This document shows positions 1 through 6,702 of a stretch of 11,124 bases of DNA, piece after piece. The position numbers and the translations under genes are program-made. How positions within the stretch are numbered: position 1 is the first letter of the stretch; each line of letters starts with the position of its first letter. The DNA is from Deltaproteobacteria bacterium. GTDB taxonomy: Bacteria; Desulfobacterota; Desulfobacteria; Desulfobacterales; JAFDCJ01. The notes below the pieces were generated by a model. The model was given only the letters and a program-made list of their open reading frames with translations. It ran no database searches and was not told where the DNA came from. The stretch is taken from assembly GCA_024277475.1 (NCBI GenBank), contig JAJRVC010000247.1, positions 1 to 11,124 on the forward strand. The letters run 5' to 3'.

Positions 1-1859
1 GGCAGCGCTTGTTCAGATTCAGCAAAGAAAAAAAACAGATTATTAAAAACCTTGATTTGCTGGTGATTGACGAGATCAGTATGGTGCGGGCCGACTTGCT
101 GGATTCCGTGGATGCGGTCCTGCGTAATCACCGTCGCAATGATCATCCCTTTGGCGGTGTACAACTGCTCATGATCGGGGATTTGCACCAGCCTTCTCCT
201 GTGGCAAAGCGGGATGAATGGCAGCTTTTAAAACAATATTATGAGTCGGTTTATTTTTTCAGCAGCCATGCCCTTGACCCGGCCGGACTGGTTACCATTG
301 AATTAAAGCATATCTACCGTCAGTCTGATGCCCGCTTTATCCAATTATTGAATCGGGTGCGGGACAACCGGCTTGATGCAGCCTCCATCAGAGAATTAAA
401 TCAGCGCTATATTGAAAATTTTGCCCCTGAAAAAAACCAGGGCTATATTACTTTGACCACCCACAACAACAACGCCGACACCCTTAACAAAAGCAGACTT
501 TCTGCCTTGAGGGGAAAAGAATATTGTTTTGAGGCCGAGGTTTCAGGAGATTTTCCCGAGCAGATTTACCCGACCCCGGGTACACTAGTGCTCAAAGAAG
601 GAGCCCAGGTCATGTTTCTTCGCAATGATAATTCCTTGGAAAAGCGTTTTTACAATGGTAAAATCGGCAAAATAAAAACCATCACCGGCCGGAAAATATG
701 TATTACCTGCCCTGGTGAATCCGAAGAAACTGTCGTAGAAGCCGTTGAATGGGAAAATATCAAATATAAGGTGGACGAAGAAAATAGGGAAATCCAAGAA
801 GATATCATCGGCAAATTTAAACAATTTCCCCTGAAACTAGCCTGGGCTATCACCATCCATAAAAGCCAGGGTCTGACCTTTGACAAGGCTGTCGTTGATG
901 CTGAATCCGCTTTTGCCCATGGCCAGGTTTACGTGGCGCTAAGCCGTTGTAAAACTTTTGAGGGCTTAGTGCTCAGCTCTCCCATCCCATCCAGAGGCAT
1001 CGAAACAGACGAGTCGGTCCTGAACTTTGTTGAAAAAGCCAGACAGAATCCGCCCTCTGAAAACCAGCTTCAGACCGCAAAAGTATTCTACCAGCAGCAA
1101 TTGTTGCTGGAGTGCTTCGATTTTCAATTGCTTCACAACCGTCTCAACTATTTTGTCCGCCTTTTGGCAGGAAATATCGGTCTGGTTCAGATCTCCGGCG
1201 TGTCTGATATCCTCCGACTGCGTGAAACGGCTGAGAGGCAAATTTTTACGGTCAGCGAAAAATTTAAGCAGCAATTGCGAACCATTTTTTCACAACAAAA
1301 CTTGCCCGAATCCGATGTCTATATTCTGGAACGCATCGGCAAAGCATCTGAATGGTTTCAGGATAAATTTTCCCTGGTTTTTGATGATCTTGTGCAAAAG
1401 TTCCAGATCGAAACGGATAACAGGGAACTTGGCAAAAAGATCGGTAATGCCCTGAATAATCTCAAACAGGAGATCCATGTAAAACTTGCCGGGATAAAAT
1501 CCTGCGAAAAGGGGTTTTCTCCCTCCCAATATTTACGCACCCTGTCAATGGCTGAGGTTGACTTTTTCCCTGAAAAAGAAAAAAAATCCCATACCCCGGT
1601 TTACAGTGAGTCAGACGTTGAACACCCGGAATTGTTGCGGAATCTTAAGGACTGGCGTTCTCGTAAGGCCAGGGAAAAAGGCCTTGCCCATTTCCAGATC
1701 ATCTCCCAGAGGGTATTGATTCAGATTGTCATTAATTTGCCCGGCAATAGAAAGGATCTTAAAAAAATTAAAGGGGTGGGCAAGAAAACCCTTGAGAAGT
1801 ATGGTCAGGACATTCTGGCACTGGTGGCTGGTTATCGCAAAAACCATGCTGCTGACTGA
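1..1859 (+). CDS. PIF1-family DNA helicase with C-terminal HRDC domain, 5' partial
   Basis: ATP-dependent superfamily 1B helicase, expected to unwind DNA 5'-3' in replication or repair. The reading frame is open to the left edge, so the start and the Walker A/P-loop lie outside the window. Counting from the first in-window TTG (base 9), motif II (Walker B) is VIDEIS at residues 19-24, motif III is GDLHQPSPV at 57-65 (the family usually has Leu after the Gln; here it is Pro), motif V is the TIHKSQGLTFD stretch near 282-292, and motif VI is VYVALSRC near 306-313. Residues ~541-612 form an HRDC domain, a nucleic-acid-binding module also found in RecQ and RNase D, recognised by the ending GVGKKTLEKYG. 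The region between (about 350-540) is helical and unassigned. About 618 codons are visible. It converges on vapC. Known of the family: PIF1 helicases resolve G-quadruplexes and R-loops; nothing here shows that for this protein. Confidence 0.9.
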   Translation, partial: QRLFRFSKEKKQIIKNLDLLVIDEISMVRADLLDSVDAVLRNHRRNDHPFGGVQLLMIGDLHQPSPVAKRDEWQLLKQYYESVYFFSSHALDPAGLVTIELKHIYRQSDARFIQLLNRVRDNRLDAASIRELNQRYIENFAPEKNQGYITLTTHNNNADTLNKSRLSALRGKEYCFEAEVSGDFPEQIYPTPGTLVLKEGAQVMFLRNDNSLEKRFYNGKIGKIKTITGRKICITCPGESEETVVEAVEWENIKYKVDEENREIQEDIIGKFKQFPLKLAWAITIHKSQGLTFDKAVVDAESAFAHGQVYVALSRCKTFEGLVLSSPIPSRGIETDESVLNFVEKARQNPPSENQLQTAKVFYQQQLLLECFDFQLLHNRLNYFVRLLAGNIGLVQISGVSDILRLRETAERQIFTVSEKFKQQLRTIFSQQNLPESDVYILERIGKASEWFQDKFSLVFDDLVQKFQIETDNRELGKKIGNALNNLKQEIHVKLAGIKSCEKGFSPSQYLRTLSMAEVDFFPEKEKKSHTPVYSESDVEHPELLRNLKDWRSRKAREKGLAHFQIISQRVLIQIVINLPGNRKDLKKIKGVGKKTLEKYGQDILALVAGYRKNHAAD

Positions 1860-1945
1860 CCTTTCTCTTGGCCTCCGAATTTTAGCCCACAAGTTGAGCT
1901 CTTACGTCCAAAGGCAGGTCATTCAGGATCGCGTTGTTGGCATAG

Positions 1946-2117
1946 AACAGGTACTTTATGCTTACCATCAGGGAATTCAATGTCAAAAGCGAAAATGAGC
2001 GCATCAGAAGCTATCGCCGATATGTTTATGAAGCCGGCGCGATTACCCGTCCTGTCAAGATGCAAGCCAAGCTCATTGATGATAAAGTTGTTGCCAAAGA
2101 ACGCAAAAATGAATTTA
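1946..2117 (+). pseudogene. C-terminal remnant of a Y1 (RAYT-type) transposase
   Basis: Open frame after a TAG at 1943-1945. It reads FMLTIREFN followed by IRSYRRYVYEAGAI, a pattern I recognise from the C-terminal region of REP-associated tyrosine transposases (IS200/Y1 superfamily) in Desulfobacterota. The similarity stops at about 2117, seven bases before the end of vapC; beyond that the frame is only the antisense of vapC. The N-terminal half with the HUH motif and catalytic Tyr is absent, and the sequence between 1860 and 1945 does not continue the protein in any frame. It is therefore a dead fragment. The identification rests on memory of the family and not on an alignment. Confidence 0.5.
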
Positions 2118-2123
2118 GAACCC

Positions 2124-2534
2124 TTATCTGCCAACCCAGTTCTGAACCTTCAAACCTGGTACGCGTTGAAACTCTCGCTCGTTATTCGTTACGATCGTAA
2201 GCGCTGCCGCCCTTGCGTGCGCGGCAATCCACAGATCATTGTTACCGATGGGTTCTCCCTTGGACTCCAATGATGCACGGATAGCCCCATAAGCTTTGCC
2301 GGCATCCTCAGGCAGTGGCAAAACAGGAACAAAGGTTTTAAATTCCTCCAGTAACTGCAAAACCTTTTTGCGCTGCCGACTTTTTTCGGCACCATACAAC
2401 AGTTCCCCCCACGTAATAACTGAAATGGCAGCATCGCCGGGCTTAAGCCGTTTAAAGCGAACTAACACTTCCCCAGGCTTCTGACGATGAATGTAGATGC
2501 AGATATTTGTATCCAACAGGTAACGAACGGGCAT
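2124..2534 (-). CDS. vapC: VapC-type PIN-domain toxin (ribonuclease)
   Basis: Toxin of a type II toxin-antitoxin pair. PIN-domain toxins are Mg-dependent ribonucleases, many cutting tRNA or rRNA, and are held inactive by VapB. Counting from the ATG at 2534 (136 aa), the acidic residues of the PIN active site are visible: Asp8 in YLLDTN, Glu44 in ITWGELLYG, and Asp100 in IGNNDLWIAAHA. The last strand, TIVTNNEREF, has Asn where many relatives have Asp. Length is typical. The ATG overlaps the vapB stop (TGATG), which suggests translational coupling; a GTG one codon upstream at 2537 would give a 4-base overlap and is equally possible. It is transcribed with vapB and convergent with the helicase. 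Confidence 0.92.
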   Translation of the reverse strand: MPVRYLLDTNICIYIHRQKPGEVLVRFKRLKPGDAAISVITWGELLYGAEKSRQRKKVLQLLEEFKTFVPVLPLPEDAGKAYGAIRASLESKGEPIGNNDLWIAAHARAAALTIVTNNEREFQRVPGLKVQNWVGR

Positions 2535-2764
2535 CACAATCCCTCACGGTGCTGCGGCGGTATATCCTGTCGGCCTTCAGCAAGAAAATCGTCGGGAAGT
2601 TCGGTCAACAGTTCAAAAGCCCGAGTCAGTCCTTTAGCTGGTTCACGAAGCACAATTTCATCGCCACGGCGGAAAATCTCCAGCACTTTACTCCTGACGG
2701 AGAATTCCTTTGGCAACCTGACCGCCTGACTATTTCCGGATTTAAAAACTCGAGTCGTCGCCAT
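2534..2764 (-). CDS. vapB: VapB-type antitoxin, AbrB/MazE-like DNA-binding fold
   Basis: Antitoxin partner of VapC, 76 aa. The N-terminal part (about residues 1-47) is the swapped-hairpin AbrB/MazE fold, recognised by RVFKSGNSQAVRLPKEF. It binds the operon's own operator. The acidic C-terminal part (about 48-76, with ELLTELPDDFLAEGRQD) is the usual toxin-binding tail. The ATG at 2764 is chosen because AAAGGGGG lies a few bases upstream and because the fold starts right after it; an in-frame start at 2788 would add eight atypical residues. The first gene of vapBC, it is served by the promoter at 2848-2875. Confidence 0.92.
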   Translation of the reverse strand: MATTRVFKSGNSQAVRLPKEFSVRSKVLEIFRRGDEIVLREPAKGLTRAFELLTELPDDFLAEGRQDIPPQHREGL

Positions 2765-2833
2765 AACGGCCCCCTTTCTTGGAAGCATGAGTTTGTGTCC
2801 CTTTTCAAAAACCAGACATGACGTTTCTGTTTA

Positions 2834-2859
2834 TGTATACACATGTAAGTATATACGTA
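2834..2859. promoter_or_regulatory. Candidate VapB operator: cluster of short palindromes
   Basis: Four self-complementary words lie in a row around the vapBC -10 and start point: TGTATACA (2834-2841), ACATGT (2841-2846), GTATATAC (2849-2856) and TACGTA (2854-2859). VapBC complexes typically repress their own promoter through paired palindromes at this position. The operator role is inferred from placement. Confidence 0.5.
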
Positions 2860-2875
2860 CAAAAAATATTGTCAA
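2848..2875 (-). promoter_or_regulatory. vapBC promoter
   Basis: On the minus strand a perfect -35 (TTGACA, plus-strand 2870-2875) is followed after 16 bp by TATACT (plus-strand 2848-2853; five of six match the sigma-70 -10). The predicted transcript starts near 2842, giving a leader of about 78 nt before the vapB ATG. Confidence 0.7.
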
Positions 2876-2956
2876 GGGCAACTTAATGGAACGGCATCAA
2901 TAATTATGTATGGTGTCCCCAGAATTAAGTCGCATTGCGTTCGCATTTTGGCTGAT
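2876..2956. other. Short intergenic stretch between vapBC promoter and HXXEE gene
   Basis: No gene or terminator seen. The word GGTGTCCCCAGAATT at about 2911-2925 resembles a sequence I associate with the flanks of RAYT-type transposase genes in Desulfobacterota. It may be the far side of the transposase remnant at 1946-2117, but this rests on recollection only. Confidence 0.3.
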
Positions 2957-3465
2957 TTATTCGTTACGCAGCAAAACGTTATGTGTGAAGCTAACAAAAA
3001 TCGGCAGGATGGCAATTCCGGCCGCGATGGCCCCGATAACGATCGGTAAAGTCAGGAAACCGTCCGCATGCATCTTCCAAATATAAATAAATAGTAAAGG
3101 TGGATTCAGCATACTTGCCGTAACCACACCGGGGGAATAGATGCCGGTGCGTAAAGTGGGCAGGGCATGAAAGAGCGTATTGCCGATAAATCCGACCCCA
3201 CTGCCTAATATCAGGACTCTCAATATCAGGTTTTCAGGATATAGGTTAAAAATGATCACGAGAATAAGCGTGAAACCGAATAATAAGGCATTTTCCACGT
3301 CAACTTCTTCTGAGTATAGCTAACTTTCTTGGCAAATCGGCCCGTGTAGTGCTTGTTAAACCATTCAGCCAGTCGCGGCCCCTCTTCTGCGTAGTGCAAA
3401 ATATAAATAATAACCGACAACCACGACAATTGAGCAAAACTAAGTTGCGTAAACGATTCCAGCAT
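2957..3465 (-). pseudogene. HXXEE-domain membrane protein, one frameshift
   Basis: Two overlapping frames together make one HXXEE-family protein of about 169 aa. The first frame starts at ATG 3465 behind a good ribosome site (ATAAGGAGTAAAAA) and carries the family motif as LHYAEEG (His-x-x-Glu-Glu) near residues 23-28. The second frame runs to 2957 and carries hydrophobic segments plus the second conserved block, TLFHALPTLRTGIYSPGVVTAS. The frames join cleanly near 3308-3318 if one base is added or removed, giving ...YTQ-EEVDVENALLFGF.... There are about four membrane-spanning segments. The function of the family is not known; the conserved His/Glu residues suggest a membrane-embedded metal or redox site, which is inference. 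It is the last gene of the TetR operon, 37 bp after the FAD gene. No homopolymer lies at the frameshift, so mutation is at least as likely as read error. Confidence 0.75.
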
Positions 3466-3502
3466 TTTTTACTCCTTATGAAAAGTATTGATTGGTTGGG
3501 AT

Positions 3503-4408
3503 TTATTTCATTGAACGGGCAATCATTTGCCCCAGCATAAATCCCACCGGTGTAGTGCCGGAAAACCCGCCGCCGACTGCCCCCGCCCAGGCATTAGCCA
3601 GATACAAGCCGGCGACCGGCGTTTTGAAGGGTATGCCGCCATCGAACATGCCGACCCGATCAAGAGTGTAGGCGAAGCCGTTAAAGGCCCCGTCATGATT
3701 ATAGGTGTAACGGGTCATGGTGCGGGGCGTGCCCACTTCAATTACTTCGATGTGATCGCGAATACCTGGAAAGCGCTCATTCAGCGAGGTAATGATCTCC
3801 TCCTGTAAAGCCTCTTTTTTGATGCGATACTCCTCGTCGGACAACCCTCTCCAGGCATTGTTGGATTCGAGGCGAATGGTCGTAATGACCGATTTGCCGG
3901 GGGGGCCAGATCGGGATCAATGGCCGAATAGTGGATAACCTCGCCGAAGCCTTTCATTTTGCCGGTTTCGATGTTCCGGTAGATTTTATTAATATCAAGA
4001 TTGTTCAGATCAAGTTGGCCCACGGAATGGTGTGCATCATAATTGTGTCAAGTAATCGGGGCCTACGTACAAGTCACCGAGCTCCGTTTTCAGTTTCAAA
4101 GTCGAGCTCAGCCGGATGGGCGTGATTTTGTCCATCACGCCCAGCTTGCTTAGGATGTCATGCATGTAACCGCCTTCGTTCAGCGCCAGGGTTTGGTGCA
4201 GACTGACCTCAAAGGTGAACCCTTTACGTTTGAAACTGGTGGCGTAGCCGCCGGGGACGTAATGATGCTCCAGCATGAGGACCTTTTTGCCTTTAGTGGC
4301 CAAGGTAACGGCCGTTGCCAATCCCGTCAGCCCGGATCCGATAGCGATGACGTCCCACTTGGCCTGTTCCATTCCCGGCGTTACTTCGGACCTATTCTTA
4401 CCACCCAT
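3503..4408 (-). pseudogene. Phytoene-desaturase/retinol-saturase-like FAD oxidoreductase, internally deleted and frameshifted
   Basis: The start at ATG 4408 has a strong ribosome site (GGGAGGGG). Residues 19-30 hold the FAD-binding Rossmann motif (VIAIGSGLTGLA, GxGxxG), Glu47 ends the second strand, and VPGGYATSFKRKG follows, as in CrtI/retinol-saturase-like enzymes, which saturate or desaturate isoprenoid chains. The frame stops at 4037 after GPDYLTQL. The C-terminal third resumes in another frame near 4044 (NYDAHHSVGQLDLNN) and shifts again at a run of seven C (plus-strand G7, 3899-3905); one extra C would restore ...LAPPGKSV. The end, with TPRTMTRYTYN and LYLANAWAGAVGGGFSG, is the typical second FAD-binding region. 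The coding capacity left is ~300 aa, against roughly 500 in intact relatives, so ~200 middle residues are missing at the 4040 junction. Substrate unknown. Inactive unless the assembly is wrong. Confidence 0.8.
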
Positions 4409-4431
4409 TATATCCCCTCCCTTTTTTAGGG

Positions 4432-5802
4432 CTATTCCAGGATCTTTTTATAGCGCGCTACCCTGCCTTTTTTGTGTCCCTCTCTCAAGCCTTTCCTCAT
4501 GGATGGAATCGAGTTCAAAGTTAAAAAAACTCTATTTATGACACGCTGTCTAATATTTTTCTGTGGAAAATCGTACTCTCCATGGGAGCGGTAATGCCTG
4601 TGATCGGCGGGCATGAATCCCCTATAGGTGTAAACAAGATCGCGAAATATCGTGTGACCGCCGACGCCGAGGAAATTTTTGGGTACACGCCAGGGCGGAG
4701 CCTCCAGCCAGTGTTCCAGCCCCTTCGCCATACTTGAGACTTGTTCTACGGTGACTTGGGGATCGGGATACTCGTCACAGACGATTCCCAGCCGATGATG
4801 ATTGCCCACTTGAATGTTGGCCTCCAATGTTTCGCGCATGGGGCTCAGCTGATTCAAAGGTCCTGATACCAGGTATCCGAACGTTCCGGCCTTTAGCACG
4901 GGACGATGTCCGTTGCTGAAATAGCGGTCGATGAATTGTTTAAAGCGTGCCGAGAAATAGCGGTCACGCACGGCACCGGCATAGATCGCAACATCCGCCT
5001 CTCTCAACCTTTCAAAGGCGGCCGCGTAATCATCTTTTTGTACACATGGGCCTCCATTGCTGCAGCGCATGCAGCCGAGACATCCGTTTTTAATATCCAG
5101 GCTGCGAAGCTCTATGCGATCCACCGGGTGCGAGACCGACCGTTCGAAGATGGCGATCATCCGCTGCAGATAGTGATCTTCAGGCTCGGCATCGCTGATA
5201 ATGACGATATTTTTATTTTTGCTCTTGGCTACTGGCTCAGGAAGGGGGATTTGGGTCAGATCCGGTGGCGCCCACTGAACGGGGGGCCAGCCGATGTCCT
5301 GCAGGGCAGCCGAATTGCTCACTTTCCAGAAAAAATCGTTGGCAAAGCCCAGAAAGTCTTTGCGTTTGGTTTCAGAAAGAAGGTCGCTGATCTCGGGTGA
5401 AAAGCCGCGTACATACCGGCACCCAAGATCGGTGCTAACGCCGTGCAGGTAATCATGGGCGGTGTGGTCGTAGAAATTTGCCGAAGAGGAGATCGCGGTC
5501 GTTATCTTGCCAGTTAAGGCGGATTTTCCGTCGCGCTCAAAAAGCAGTTCGATAAAGCGTTTCAGTTGGGCCGGAATGAGCATTAAATAGACGGGGAAAC
5601 ACCAGATAATTGCATTTGATGCTTTAATTTCCTGCAAAATTAAATTAAAACGGTCCTTGTCACGCTCAAGCCGTTTGATATTCTTGGCCACCTCAAAGGT
5701 TTTGAAGGAATGCTGTGGGAACTGTTTCTCTATGAACCTCATATATTGGGCGGTGACCCCGTGTTTTCCGCTGGGGCTTCCGTTAATAGCGATGAAGTTC
5801 AT
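4432..5802 (-). CDS. Tandem flavodoxin-fold NAD(P)H oxidoreductase with CX2CX2CX5C motif
   Basis: 456 aa with two flavodoxin-like FMN-reductase domains in one chain. Domain 1 (about 1-190) begins with FIAINGSPSGKHG, the phosphate-binding loop for FMN, and has the WCFPVYL strand near 67-73. Domain 2 (about 197-370) begins with KNIVIISDAEPED and contains Cys241, Cys244, Cys247 and Cys253. The spacing CX2CX2CX5C fits the 4Fe-4S motif of iron-sulfur flavoproteins (CX2CX2CX4-7C), and KDDY follows as in that group. The basic C-terminal tail (about 375-456) is not recognised. Inferred role: cytosolic electron transfer from NAD(P)H or ferredoxin to the FAD enzyme encoded next. The start codon overlaps the TetR stop by four bases (ATGA), with AAGAGGA upstream. 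The gene is intact and 23 bp ahead of the broken FAD gene. Confidence 0.85.
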   Translation of the reverse strand: MNFIAINGSPSGKHGVTAQYMRFIEKQFPQHSFKTFEVAKNIKRLERDKDRFNLILQEIKASNAIIWCFPVYLMLIPAQLKRFIELLFERDGKSALTGKITTAISSSANFYDHTAHDYLHGVSTDLGCRYVRGFSPEISDLLSETKRKDFLGFANDFFWKVSNSAALQDIGWPPVQWAPPDLTQIPLPEPVAKSKNKNIVIISDAEPEDHYLQRMIAIFERSVSHPVDRIELRSLDIKNGCLGCMRCSNGGPCVQKDDYAAAFERLREADVAIYAGAVRDRYFSARFKQFIDRYFSNGHRPVLKAGTFGYLVSGPLNQLSPMRETLEANIQVGNHHRLGIVCDEYPDPQVTVEQVSSMAKGLEHWLEAPPWRVPKNFLGVGGHTIFRDLVYTYRGFMPADHRHYRSHGEYDFPQKNIRQRVINRVFLTLNSIPSMRKGLREGHKKGRVARYKKILE

Positions 5803-6374
5803 GGCTTCCTCTTATTGTGTTCAAATTCGATGAAGGCCCGACCGGCCATTCGCAAATAATGCACTGCGGTCTCGATGGGATCACTATCTTGTTCAGTAGC
5901 AAATAGAACGGTCAATCCCTGACTAAAAAACCATAACATCGTGTGAATCCTTGTAAGTTGATCATCAGTCAAGCCGGCAAAATTTTTATCCGTTTTCATT
6001 TTTTGCAGCACGAAATCCGGTGCAGTCTTGCCTTGTTGAACCTCTTTTAATACCCGGCCGGAGAGGGAAACGATTTTATACAACTCCGGCTCCTCCCAGG
6101 CGAACCGGAGACTCCCCAGGCCGAACTGAAGATAGGGAAGATCCTCTATCGGAGGTTCCCTCATCAAGTAGCTGACAGCCAATTTTTTAGATTTCTCGAT
6201 CACTTCTTTCTTGAGTTCCTCCATCGACCGATAGGCACTGTAGACGGGTTGGGTCGAGCAATTCAATTCTTTGGCCACGCGCCGTGCGGTGATAGCGGTT
6301 AGACCCTCCGAACGAGCCACATTAAATGCGGCCTGAAAAATTAGTTCACGTGATATTCTGGCTTTTGGTGGCAT
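5799..6374 (-). CDS. TetR/AcrR-family transcriptional regulator
   Basis: 191 aa, a normal TetR length. The N-terminal helix-turn-helix spans about residues 10-55, with ITARRVAKELNCSTQPVYSAYRSMEEL matching the family's recognition helix and the following Y-x-x-F/Y turn. The rest (about 60-191) is the helical ligand-binding and dimerisation part, which is too divergent to name a ligand. It is the first gene of the operon, overlaps the flavoprotein gene by ATGA, and lies downstream of a promoter covered by a large palindrome, so autoregulation is likely. The ATG at 6374 has only a weak ribosome site, but the family's N-terminus starts there and no better start is seen. Confidence 0.9.
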   Translation of the reverse strand: MPPKARISRELIFQAAFNVARSEGLTAITARRVAKELNCSTQPVYSAYRSMEELKKEVIEKSKKLAVSYLMREPPIEDLPYLQFGLGSLRFAWEEPELYKIVSLSGRVLKEVQQGKTAPDFVLQKMKTDKNFAGLTDDQLTRIHTMLWFFSQGLTVLFATEQDSDPIETAVHYLRMAGRAFIEFEHNKRKP

Positions 6375-6413
6375 GCTATTTTTTTTATCCGTATCTGTAG
6401 TTGAAGTATATAT

Positions 6414-6447
6414 AAAATAACAATCGTTACATAACGTATGTTATTTT
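6414..6447. promoter_or_regulatory. 34-bp imperfect palindrome, probable TetR operator
   Basis: The outer arms AAAATAACA (6414-6422) and TGTTATTTT (6439-6447) are exact reverse complements, as are the inner arms CGTTA (6425-6429) and TAACG (6432-6436). Fourteen of 17 pairs match. It covers the -10 and predicted start of the TetR operon, so binding there would block transcription. Size and symmetry fit operators bound by one or two TetR dimers. Confidence 0.65.
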
Positions 6448-6466
6448 TAAATTATAAGATTGTCAA
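6438..6466 (-). promoter_or_regulatory. Promoter of the TetR operon
   Basis: On the minus strand, TTGACA (plus-strand 6461-6466) is followed after 17 bp by TAACAT (plus-strand 6438-6443; four of six match the -10). The start point would be near 6431, in the middle of the palindrome at 6414-6447, giving a leader of about 57 nt. Confidence 0.6.
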
Positions 6467-6467
6467 T

Positions 6468-6640
6468 CCCTTTTTTTCTTTGTGATAAAATTACTTGGAA
6501 GCTACCATAAGCAAAGGTGAATTCACAATTACGTTGATTGTACTGCACTTTTTTAACCAACTTTTGGTTTCATTTGGAACTATTTGGAAATATTTGACCT
6601 TGACGGGCACAATTTAGGCACAGTTTCTACGGAAAAGAAC
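6468..6640. other. Gene-free AT-rich stretch with 10-bp phased repeats
   Basis: No convincing coding frame; the frame open from 6584 has no ribosome site, no recognisable protein, and crosses the promoter and start of the antitoxin gene. A short inverted repeat AACCAA/TTGGTT lies near 6554-6569. Three 10-bp units beginning ATTTG start at 6572, 6582 and 6592; the first two are ATTTGGAACT and ATTTGGAAAT. Confidence 0.4.
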
Positions 6641-6643
6641 GCA

Positions 6644-6680
6644 TTGACATATATCATTATTATGATATTTTATTATCATA
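6644..6680 (+). promoter_or_regulatory. Promoter and palindromic operator of the phd-parE pair
   Basis: TTGACA at 6644-6649 is a perfect -35; TATTTT at 6666-6671 is a plausible -10 with 16-bp spacing. Two overlapping inverted repeats sit on the spacer and -10: ATATCAT (6651-6657) with ATGATAT (6662-6668), and TATGATA (6661-6667) with TATCATA (6674-6680). Three alternating copies of one half-site over the promoter fit the usual antitoxin autorepression. The antitoxin start follows after GGGAGGG. Confidence 0.6.
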
Positions 6681-6702
6681 AAAAACCGAATGGGAGGGTA
6701 AT

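Noticed and set aside
1027..1455. A 142-codon plus-strand gene within the helicase
   Set aside because: It is an alternative frame of the helicase, with no ribosome site and an implausible composition.
3300..3330. Programmed ribosomal frameshifting in the HXXEE gene
   Set aside because: I see no slippery heptamer or stimulatory hairpin, and the preceding gene is also broken, so mutation is the simpler view.
4906..5400. A 164-codon plus-strand gene
   Set aside because: It lies entirely antisense to the well supported flavoprotein gene and has no family pattern.
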